Shown piece by piece: positions 1 to 5,200 of a stretch of DNA of 8,757 nucleotides (the stretch's first letter is position 1; every line of letters starts with the position of its first letter). The notes beneath the pieces were generated by a model. The model did no database searches, was not told where the DNA came from, and saw nothing but the letters and a program-made list of their open reading frames with translations. This DNA comes from CBDUBS01 sp965365445 (GTDB lineage: Bacteria; Bacteroidota; Rhodothermia; Rhodothermales; DASSAV01). Both the position numbers and the translations under genes were made by a program. The stretch covers positions 1-8,757 of the forward strand of contig CBDUBS010000154.1 in NCBI GenBank assembly GCA_965365445.1, in the 5' to 3' direction.

Positions 1-1132
1 TCAGATAATAGATCGACCCGATGCCCCGGATGCCGAACCACGCTATGTACCCTTTCCGAACGGTTGGCATACCCGATCCCAACAGGCCAAGCCATACACT
101 GAGCGGCCGGATGACCAGAAACAGCACCGGTGCAAACCAGAGCATCCCGACATTCATGAGCACGGGATAAATCATCCCGCCGATGAGCACCACGACGATA
201 ACCGTAGCCACCCGCTCCAGTTGCTCGCTGAAACTTAGAACGGCGGAAGCCATGAACCTTCCGGCATGGGCCGGATGGGTAGCTTCCGTATCCGAAGGTT
301 CGGAGGGAGCACCTTCCGTGGAACCCATGCGTTCTACCTGCCGGAGGGCAAGCCCGGCCGCAAACACGGCCAGAAAGCCGTAGGTGTGGGCCCACAGGGC
401 TATCCCGTATGCAAGCGCCACCAAGCCGAGCGCCAGAAAGTCGTCAGTGCCTACGGCCTCGCGGTGCATCCGGCGCAGGTACAACACGACCCGCGCCAGC
501 GCCATACCCAGTACCGCGCCGATGGCAAGCCCGCCGAATATCGCCCAGATGACGTCCACGGCCAGCCATCGCCAGCCGAAGGAGCCCAGCTCGTGCACCC
601 CCAGCAAACCCAGGCCCAGCATGACGAACGGAAAAGCCGTGCCGTCGTTCAGGCCCGCCTCCCCGGTGAGGCCAAACCGCAGGGGGTCCTGGTCCTTTTC
701 GTTCGCTACCTGCACATCCGAAGCCAGCACAGGATCTGTCGGGGCCAGGATGGCGCCAAGCAGCACCGCCGCTCCCACCGGCAGGCCGAAACCCCATACC
801 CCGGCAAGGGCAACGAGCCCGACCGTCACCATCATCGACACCGACGCCAGGCGCACCGCCACGCGCCCCGGAGCGCTCCACAGGGGAACGCGCAGTTTCA
901 GCCCGGCTGAAAAAAGCGAGATGATAACGATGATCTCCGAGATGAGCTCCAGCAAGGCCGAGTTTTCGAGCGGATACAGACGATGCCAGGCCAGTCCCAT
1001 CGGGCCGATAGCAAAACCGATCGCCATGTATACCATGGTTACGGTAAGCGGTAACCGGCGCAGCAGTGTATCGGCCGTAGCTAGAAATACGAGGAGGGCC
1101 CCAAGAAGCAGGAACCAGGTGATCGCCGTCAT
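1..1132 (-). CDS. CPA1-family Na+/H+ antiporter, partial at window edge
   Basis: An inner-membrane cation/proton exchanger that would swap Na+ (or K+) for H+ in pH and salt homeostasis. The frame is open from an ATG at 1132 to the left edge (377 codons, no stop), so the C-terminus is missing. The protein is a run of hydrophobic helices. It carries the family signatures in order: PTDP at residues 131-134, the ion-site region TGEAGLNDGTAFP at about 156-168 with the Asn-Asp pair of electroneutral CPA1 exchangers, and RGIGSIYYL at about 369-377. A charged loop rich in Ser, Glu, Pro and His (about 268-291) sits between helices. The gene is divergent from marR across a 314-base gap. Which ion is carried, and the exact subfamily (NhaP-like), cannot be settled from this fragment. 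Confidence 0.93.
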   Translation of the reverse strand, partial: MTAITWFLLLGALLVFLATADTLLRRLPLTVTMVYMAIGFAIGPMGLAWHRLYPLENSALLELISEIIVIISLFSAGLKLRVPLWSAPGRVAVRLASVSMMVTVGLVALAGVWGFGLPVGAAVLLGAILAPTDPVLASDVQVANEKDQDPLRFGLTGEAGLNDGTAFPFVMLGLGLLGVHELGSFGWRWLAVDVIWAIFGGLAIGAVLGMALARVVLYLRRMHREAVGTDDFLALGLVALAYGIALWAHTYGFLAVFAAGLALRQVERMGSTEGAPSEPSDTEATHPAHAGRFMASAVLSFSEQLERVATVIVVVLIGGMIYPVLMNVGMLWFAPVLFLVIRPLSVWLGLLGSGMPTVRKGYIAWFGIRGIGSIYYL

Positions 1133-1183
1133 GAGTGGCCTGTGGAGTGGAGAGGCATACCGCGGAAGGGGATTGCCAACGAA

Positions 1184-1204
1184 CCGCGTTCCTCCCAAAC
1201 GCGG
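1184..1204 (-). promoter_or_regulatory. Hairpin in the leader of the antiporter gene
   Basis: A perfect 7-base stem (CCGCGTT / AACGCGG) closes a 7-base loop, about 52 bases upstream of the antiporter ATG. Read on the transcribed strand the loop is TGGGAGG, which is purine-rich. There is no T tract, so it is not a terminator. Any role in the leader mRNA is inference. Confidence 0.35.
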
Positions 1205-1358
1205 ACCCGTTGAGAGTATTCCCCGGCGGGAGAGCCGAATTGTAATGGGTTTGTTATTCACACCTTCCCCGTGTACACGATCTGCAGTAGAGTATGGACT
1301 ATTCTCCCAGCGGGAAGCCCTGTATGCCCCCGGGCGATCTCACAGGGAGGGGTTCGGT

Positions 1359-1433
1359 GATCTCGAATTTTAAGTCGCATTTCGGAACCCGGTGCGTATC
1401 TCGAAGTACAATTACACGAATTAAAGATAATTG
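1359..1433. promoter_or_regulatory. Putative MarR operator region upstream of marR
   Basis: ATCTCGAA occurs twice (1360-1367 and 1398-1405). The second copy reads TATCTCGAA, which equals a half-site of the published MhqR consensus in Bacillus. Just downstream lie an inverted repeat CAATTA...TAATTG (1409-1414 and 1428-1433) and the 12-mer GAATTAAAGATA (1418-1429). The same 12-mer occurs inverted in front of yceI. The cluster ends 13 bases before the marR ATG, a position that fits autorepression. Binding is inferred, and no single full palindrome is perfect here. Confidence 0.5.
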
Positions 1434-1446
1434 ACGTAAAGACGCC

Positions 1447-1893
1447 ATGCCGGACGATGTAGCTTTGTCGCTCAAGCTCTGGGTTGTAATGAACCGGGCC
1501 GTACGAAGCATCGGGGAGCACCTGCAACGACAGGTGGAAGCCCACGGCCTCAGCTTTACGGAATTCGCGGTGCTGGAGGTACTGTATCACAAGGGCGTCC
1601 TTCCCATCGGGGAGATCGGCGACCGGGTGCTGCTTACGAGCGGCAGCATGACCTACGTAATCGACAAGCTCGAAAAAAGGGGGCTGCTCGCACGGCGGCA
1701 TTGTTCAGAGGATCGCAGGGTTGTTTTTGCCGAACTAACGTCGGAAGGAGCCAGGGTAATGCAAACCGTGTTCCCCGAACATGCCGCCTTGATCGAGGCG
1801 ACTATGAGCGGACTTAGCCGTGAGGAGCAGAGCGACCTCATCGAGACGCTCAAACGGCTGGGCAAACATCAAACGGAAACGCCAACCGGCTAA
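1447..1893 (+). CDS. MarR-family transcriptional regulator
   Basis: A 148-residue winged-helix repressor of usual MarR length. Residues 1-35 form the N-terminal dimer helix. Residues 37-75 carry the helix-turn-helix, with the recognition helix around SGSMTYVIDKLEKRG (65-79). The wing has the family EDRR signature at 88-91 and ends in ELTSEG (96-101). Residues 105-145 form the C-terminal dimer helices. The only cysteine is Cys86, just before the wing. It is not at the N-terminal position used by OhrR, so a peroxide-sensing mechanism is not obvious. The ATG at 1447 has no good Shine-Dalgarno sequence. yceI follows after 56 bases on the same strand and an FMN reductase follows that. With the candidate operators in front of both marR and yceI, this suggests a local, self-controlled repressor, perhaps for quinones or electrophiles. 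The ligand is inferred. Confidence 0.93.
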   Translation: MPDDVALSLKLWVVMNRAVRSIGEHLQRQVEAHGLSFTEFAVLEVLYHKGVLPIGEIGDRVLLTSGSMTYVIDKLEKRGLLARRHCSEDRRVVFAELTSEGARVMQTVFPEHAALIEATMSGLSREEQSDLIETLKRLGKHQTETPTG

Positions 1894-1906
1894 AAATTTA
1901 GGTTAA

Positions 1907-1924
1907 TATCTTTAATTCAATATA
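1907..1924. promoter_or_regulatory. Putative MarR/MhqR-like box upstream of yceI
   Basis: TATCTTTAATTCAATATA is an imperfect 18-base palindrome in which 7 of 9 half-site positions match. It agrees at 14 of 18 positions with the MhqR consensus TATCTCGAATTCGAGATA as I recall it from Bacillus subtilis. Its first 12 bases are the exact inverse of GAATTAAAGATA at 1418-1429 before marR. It lies 25 bases ahead of the yceI ATG. TATCTTTA inside it also resembles a Bacteroidota -7 element, so repressor and polymerase could compete for the site. Confidence 0.55.
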
Positions 1925-1949
1925 CCGTTCAACCAACAATGAGGAAACC

Positions 1950-2510
1950 ATGACGACGCTCACGACAAACCAGCTTAAAACGTTCTCCGTTGACCCCTCC
2001 CATTCGCGCCTGGGGTTTACCGTGCGGCACCTGGGGTTCAGCAAGGTACGCGGACACTTCGAGCAATTCGAAGGTACGCTGCACCTCGACCCGGAGGACC
2101 TGTCTACGCTCAGGGCTGAAGCTGCCGTCCAGACCGCCTCCGTCACGACCAGCGATGCCAATCGGGACAACCATCTCCGGACTGCCGATTTCTTTCTGGT
2201 TGAGGACTACCCAACGATTACCTTCAAAAGCACCGAAGTGCGCTTTGTATCGGGGTCATCGTTCGTACTGGTGGGCGATTTTACCCTGAGGGGAGTTACC
2301 AGAACGATCGAGCTAAAGGGCGAGTACCTCGGCTCCGGCACAGATCCCTGGGGAAACACCCGGGTGGCCTTCGAAGCGCATACGCGGATCAACCGGAAAG
2401 AGTACGGGCTGAACTGGAATGCCGTACTCGAAACCGGGGGCTTCCTCGTCAGTGACGAGGTCGATATCGCGCTCGAAATCCAGGCGACGCTCGTTGCCGA
2501 GTCGGAATGA
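1950..2510 (+). CDS. yceI: YceI-family lipocalin-like protein, cytoplasmic
   Basis: A 186-residue YceI protein. The family folds into an antiparallel beta barrel that binds long polyisoprenoids or quinone-like lipids, and it is often induced by stress. Family landmarks appear in order: VDPSHSRLGFTVRH (14-27), RDNHLRTADFF (72-82), YPTITFKST (87-95), DFTLRGVTR (110-118), INRKEYGLNW (147-156) and VSDEVDIALEI (167-177). The protein starts directly on the mature barrel with no signal peptide, unlike the periplasmic E. coli protein, so it should stay in the cytoplasm. The start ATG follows a GAGGAAA ribosome-binding sequence. It sits behind marR and a putative operator, and a strong hairpin follows the stop codon. 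The exact ligand is unknown. Confidence 0.95.
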   Translation: MTTLTTNQLKTFSVDPSHSRLGFTVRHLGFSKVRGHFEQFEGTLHLDPEDLSTLRAEAAVQTASVTTSDANRDNHLRTADFFLVEDYPTITFKSTEVRFVSGSSFVLVGDFTLRGVTRTIELKGEYLGSGTDPWGNTRVAFEAHTRINRKEYGLNWNAVLETGGFLVSDEVDIALEIQATLVAESE

Positions 2511-2517
2511 CGAACGA

Positions 2518-2547
2518 ACACCGGGGGCTCCCGGACGCCCCCGGTGT
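2518..2547 (+). terminator. Strong hairpin after yceI, possible attenuator
   Basis: A perfect 11-base stem (2518-2528 with 2537-2547, core CCGGGGGC / GCCCCCGG) with an 8-base loop begins 8 bases after the yceI stop. No T tract follows, so it is not a standard intrinsic terminator. It may protect the yceI mRNA end or partly reduce readthrough into the FMN reductase gene, for which I see no separate operator. Confidence 0.5.
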
Positions 2548-2585
2548 CGCCCCAGCCTTCATCCAGAAATCACTGAGGTAATGCC

Positions 2586-3167
2586 ATGCTTGCCGCTCCC
2601 TTACATATACTCGGAATTGCCGGCAGCCTGCGGCGAAGATCATTGAACCGCCTGCTGATCGGCGCGGCAGTGGCTGCTGCCCCCGAAAATGTGCGAATCG
2701 AGCCATTCGATCTCGCCGATATTCCGTTGTACAACGGCGATAACGACACGGACGACAACCGACCCCAAACGGTTGAACGGCTGAAAACCGCCATTGCGAA
2801 CGCGGACGCCGTCCTGTTCGCCACTCCCGAATACAACCACAGCATACCGGGCGTGCTGCAAAACGCAATCGACTGGGCGAGTCGTCCGGCGGGACGCTCG
2901 CCGCTGGCCGGAAAGCCTGTGGGCATCATGGGTGCTTCGCCGGGAGCGCTCGGTACGGCCCGGGCCCAGCAGGTGCTCAAGCTGGTGCTGCCGGCAACGG
3001 GGGCTTACGTACTCCCCCACCCCGGCATGGTGGTTGGCAACGCCCGGCAGAAGTTCGACGCCGAAGGCCGCCTGACGGACGAAGTAACGCAGAAATTCCT
3101 GCGCCGCTTCCTGATGGACCTGGCCGATTGGTCGGCGCGGGTGGCCGCTCCTCGTATTCCTGTTTGA
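2586..3167 (+). CDS. NADPH-dependent FMN reductase (flavodoxin-like fold)
   Basis: A 193-residue cytosolic flavoprotein of the SsuE/azoreductase-like FMN reductase family, which transfers electrons from NAD(P)H through FMN to flavins, quinones or azo compounds. The FMN phosphate loop is GSLRRRSLNR at residues 13-22. The flavin-ring motif is TPEYNHSIPGVLQNAIDW at 80-97. The GxSPG turn (GASPG) lies at 116-120, followed by GTARAQQVL at 123-131. The length is typical. GAGGTAATGCC just before the ATG gives a ribosome site. It lies 75 bases after yceI, across a hairpin, and probably shares its transcript. A two-electron quinone reductase fits a MarR-controlled electrophile response, but the substrate is inferred. 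Its stop lies 2 bases from the queE stop, so the two genes converge with no room for a terminator. Confidence 0.94.
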   Translation: MLAAPLHILGIAGSLRRRSLNRLLIGAAVAAAPENVRIEPFDLADIPLYNGDNDTDDNRPQTVERLKTAIANADAVLFATPEYNHSIPGVLQNAIDWASRPAGRSPLAGKPVGIMGASPGALGTARAQQVLKLVLPATGAYVLPHPGMVVGNARQKFDAEGRLTDEVTQKFLRRFLMDLADWSARVAAPRIPV

Positions 3168-3169
3168 TT

Positions 3170-3874
3170 CTACTCCACCCCGATGATCTTGTGCGTCTGC
3201 ACGGAAACGCGCCACTCCGGGTGGGCGAGCGCCGTCTCGACGGCCAGCCGGCGCGCTTGCTCGTAACGAGGGCCGTCCTCCGGCTGGAGCCAGAGGGCCG
3301 GCAGGCCCCCGGAACCCAGCGGGTGCTTCCGGAGCCGTGAGGCAAACCGCCGATATCCGGAGGGGTGGTAATCCGGCACCACCAGCTTCAATTCATCGAA
3401 CCACTCCAGAACCAGTCGATCCTCGGGGAGCTTCGGGCTGCAAACGACCCAGTCGGGAGGCAACGATTCGCCGGTCGAGGCGTCCCGGCAGGCGTTCTCT
3501 AACCGTACACTGCCGTTCGTCTCAACGGCTACCTCGAAACCGGCCTGATGCAGCGCCCGGATGAGCCCGGCATCGGTCTGGAGCAGCGGCTCGCCGCCCG
3601 TGAGTACGCAGAACCGGATCGGGCCGCCGATCTCTGCCGCCCGGAGGGCCAACTCGTCCGCCGAATACGAAAGGCTCCCTTCGCCGGTGAAATCGGTATC
3701 GCACCAGGCCGGGCACCCTGCTCCCGTACGTTCGCTGTCGCGGCGGCGGTCGGCCTCATATCCGGACCACATATTGCACCCCACGAACCGGACGAATACC
3801 GCCGGCCTTCCCGCAAACACGCCTTCGCCTTGCAGCGTCCTCCAGATTGCCTTGACCCGGTATTCCGCCCTCAT
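3170..3874 (-). CDS. queE: 7-carboxy-7-deazaguanine synthase (radical SAM)
   Basis: QueE converts 6-carboxy-tetrahydropterin to 7-carboxy-7-deazaguanine, the step before QueC in preQ0/queuosine synthesis. Numbering from the ATG at 3874 (234 residues), the protein has the TLQGEGVFAGRPAVFVRF N-terminus, then GCNMWSG (32-38), CPAWCDTDF (54-62), TGGEP (about 92-96), VETNGS (about 118-123), and QPEDGP and VQTHK near the end. The cluster cysteines are Cys33, Cys54 and Cys58 (Cx20Cx3C). As I recall it, the Burkholderia multivorans enzyme has Cx14Cx2C, so the loop here is longer by six residues plus one. I chose the ATG at 3874 because it overlaps the queC stop as ATGA, a sign of translational coupling. 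A GTG at 3880 would add two residues. The gene is in an operon with queC and converges on the FMN reductase. Confidence 0.95.
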   Translation of the reverse strand: MRAEYRVKAIWRTLQGEGVFAGRPAVFVRFVGCNMWSGYEADRRRDSERTGAGCPAWCDTDFTGEGSLSYSADELALRAAEIGGPIRFCVLTGGEPLLQTDAGLIRALHQAGFEVAVETNGSVRLENACRDASTGESLPPDWVVCSPKLPEDRLVLEWFDELKLVVPDYHPSGYRRFASRLRKHPLGSGGLPALWLQPEDGPRYEQARRLAVETALAHPEWRVSVQTHKIIGVE

Positions 3875-4560
3875 ACCCACCCTTTCGCTCTGGCTTCTTC
3901 GTACCCCCTGGCGCGGAGCACTGATGCCGGGTTATCCAGACGGCCGTACCCCCATTCGTTTCGAGTCGTCCGGTCGCCGTTGTAATCCGTGTGCGAGAGT
4001 TCACGGACGGCCTCGAGCGCATCCGGGCCCAGTTCGGCGGCCAGCCGCCACGTTTCGGCTTTCGTCAGGTACATGAGCGGCGTGTGTATGCGCACATCCG
4101 CACCCAGCGCCAGCGTCAGGCTGGTCTGCATCGAATCGACGAAAACACGACGGCAATCGGGATAGCCTGAATAATCCGTCTGGCACATACCACCCACGAG
4201 GTCATGAATGCCCCGGTTGTATCCCAGAGACGCCGCGAGCGTCAGAAAGAGGGCATTTCGGCCCGGCACGAACGACGCCGGAAGGTCGGGATCGAGCTCG
4301 TGCGGAGCCGACACGTCGCGGTCGTGCTCGGTGAGCGCCGATCCGCTCAATAACCCGTGCATATCCATGACATCGAACCGTACCCCCGCTTTATGAGCGA
4401 TGATCCGCGCCTGATCGAGCTCTATCCGATGCTTCTGTCCATAGTCGAACCCCACCGCTTCCACCCGGCTGAATTGCGTCAGGGCCCAGTACAGGCAGGT
4501 CGTGGAATCCTGCCCGCCGGAGAAAAGCACCAGCGCAGGAGGGGTGGACGGGGTATGCAT
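3871..4560 (-). CDS. queC: 7-cyano-7-deazaguanine (preQ0) synthase, lacking the zinc cysteines
   Basis: QueC uses ATP and ammonia to turn 7-carboxy-7-deazaguanine into the nitrile preQ0. The 229 residues include the PP-loop SGGQDSTTC (14-22), FDYGQKH (38-44), SFVPGRNALF (96-105), GGMCQTDYSGYPDCR (123-137) and HTPLMYLTKAETW (159-171). The normal C-terminal zinc site has the form HTCY...WGYGCGxCPACxLR. Here it reads HTDYNGDR...WGYGRLDNPASVLR, so Asp192, Arg207, Asn210 and Ser213 sit exactly where the four cysteines belong. The surrounding residues are kept and the codons (GAT, CGT, AAC, TCA) are unambiguous, so this is not a frameshift. The fold and ATP site look intact, while zinc binding should be lost. 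The start is the ATG at 4560, with no Shine-Dalgarno sequence. It is the first gene of queC-queE and is divergent from queF. Confidence 0.94.
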   Translation of the reverse strand: MHTPSTPPALVLFSGGQDSTTCLYWALTQFSRVEAVGFDYGQKHRIELDQARIIAHKAGVRFDVMDMHGLLSGSALTEHDRDVSAPHELDPDLPASFVPGRNALFLTLAASLGYNRGIHDLVGGMCQTDYSGYPDCRRVFVDSMQTSLTLALGADVRIHTPLMYLTKAETWRLAAELGPDALEAVRELSHTDYNGDRTTRNEWGYGRLDNPASVLRARGYEEARAKGWV

Positions 4561-4685
4561 ATCAAAAAGAGAATCTCGTCGTCAGGCCATCCAGTGGAAG
4601 CGAGGGAGACGGAATGAACCTCCGGGGGGCTCGGACGTTTCTTTTCGTTCGAAAATCCCTACGAGCCTGCTTCACCCCACCTGCC
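4561..4685. promoter_or_regulatory. Short divergent control region between queC and queF
   Basis: All promoter signals for queC-queE and queF must lie in these 125 bases. I see a small palindrome, TTTTCGTTCGAAAA (4642-4655), but no recognisable -33/-7 pair. I searched both strands by eye for a preQ1 riboswitch (G/C-rich stem followed by an A-rich tail pairing into the loop) and found none. Confidence 0.4.
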
Positions 4686-5195
4686 ATGACCGAGCCCCGC
4701 AACGATCACGAGGACTATTTCATCGCGCTGCACGAGGAAGCGCTGGAGCATACTAAAAAGTCGCTGGCCCACATGGCCGAGCGGGGCATCCGTCCCGAGG
4801 GGAGGTTCGGGTTGTTCCTTCCCGCCGACTCCCGCCGGTCGGAAATCCACCGCCTTCCCTACGAGCACAGGGCAAAGCAAGTGGTGGTGTACGAAACCGA
4901 GCAGGGGGAGTTTTCAGCCCTGTGCCCCTTCTCCGGATTGCCCGATTTCGGGGTTCTGCGGGTGGAGTACGTACCGGGCGACTGGATTCTCGAACTCAAA
5001 AGCCTGAAATACTATCTTCTCTCCTGGCGGAACATCGGCGCGGCGCAGGAGGACATCACGGCCATCGTCTACGAGGACCTGATGAAACATCTCGAAAACC
5101 CGGACTATCTACTCGTAACGACCGAGTACAACGTCCGCGGCGGCATCCGGACTACGTGCAGCGTGGATAGCCGAACCCAGGGGACTTCTGCCTGA
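4686..5195 (+). CDS. queF: preQ0 reductase (NADPH-dependent 7-cyano-7-deazaguanine reductase), type I
   Basis: QueF reduces the nitrile of preQ0 to the aminomethyl group of preQ1, using two NADPH, ahead of insertion into tRNA. Numbering from the ATG at 4686 (169 residues, a usual unimodular length), the thioimide-forming Cys80 lies in CPFSGLPDF with Asp87 seven residues on. The NADPH motif ELKSLKYY at 103-110 fits the family pattern E(S/L)K(S/A)hK(L/Y)(Y/F/W), and SWRN follows. At 121-122 the sequence is Gln-Glu where the Bacillus enzyme has His-Glu. The C-terminus is NVRGGIRTTCSVD. An in-frame ATG at 4614 would add 24 residues unlike any family N-terminus, so I prefer 4686. It is divergent from queC and converges on the sugar dehydrogenase with a 5-base gap. 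An archaeal-type QueF-like amidinotransferase is unlikely because the NADPH motif is present. Confidence 0.9.
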   Translation: MTEPRNDHEDYFIALHEEALEHTKKSLAHMAERGIRPEGRFGLFLPADSRRSEIHRLPYEHRAKQVVVYETEQGEFSALCPFSGLPDFGVLRVEYVPGDWILELKSLKYYLLSWRNIGAAQEDITAIVYEDLMKHLENPDYLLVTTEYNVRGGIRTTCSVDSRTQGTSA

Positions 5196-5200
5196 CCCCA

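Larger units (their letters stand above)
1133..1446. other. Divergent intergenic region between antiporter and marR
   Basis: This 314-base gap holds no convincing gene. The half next to the antiporter is GC-rich and has one perfect hairpin (1184-1204). The half next to marR turns AT-rich from about 1360 and holds repeated half-sites resembling a MarR operator (1359-1433). I could not assign a clear -33/-7 promoter pair to either gene. The open frames crossing the gap (384-1373 plus, 1258-1701 minus) look like high-GC shadows. Confidence 0.6.

Noticed and set aside
384..1373. Plus-strand open frame of 329 codons, and another at 266-910
   Set aside because: Both lie opposite the antiporter, whose minus-strand frame has clear membrane segments and CPA1 motifs. 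Their translations are Arg/Ser/Pro-rich and carry no recognisable family.
1258..1701. Minus-strand open frame of 147 codons across the marR start
   Set aside because: It is mostly antisense to marR, which has complete family motifs, and its own translation has no recognisable domain.
1939..1953. Four-codon frame ATG-AGG-AAA-CCA-TGA overlapping the yceI start
   Set aside because: It coincides with the yceI ribosome-binding sequence and is too short to support as a leader peptide.
4614..4685. Extended queF start adding 24 residues
   Set aside because: The extension resembles translated leader, and the downstream ATG gives the usual family length.
4561..4685. preQ1 riboswitch upstream of queC or queF
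   Set aside because: No matching stem followed by an A-rich pairing tail was found on either strand. A covariance-model search would be decisive.
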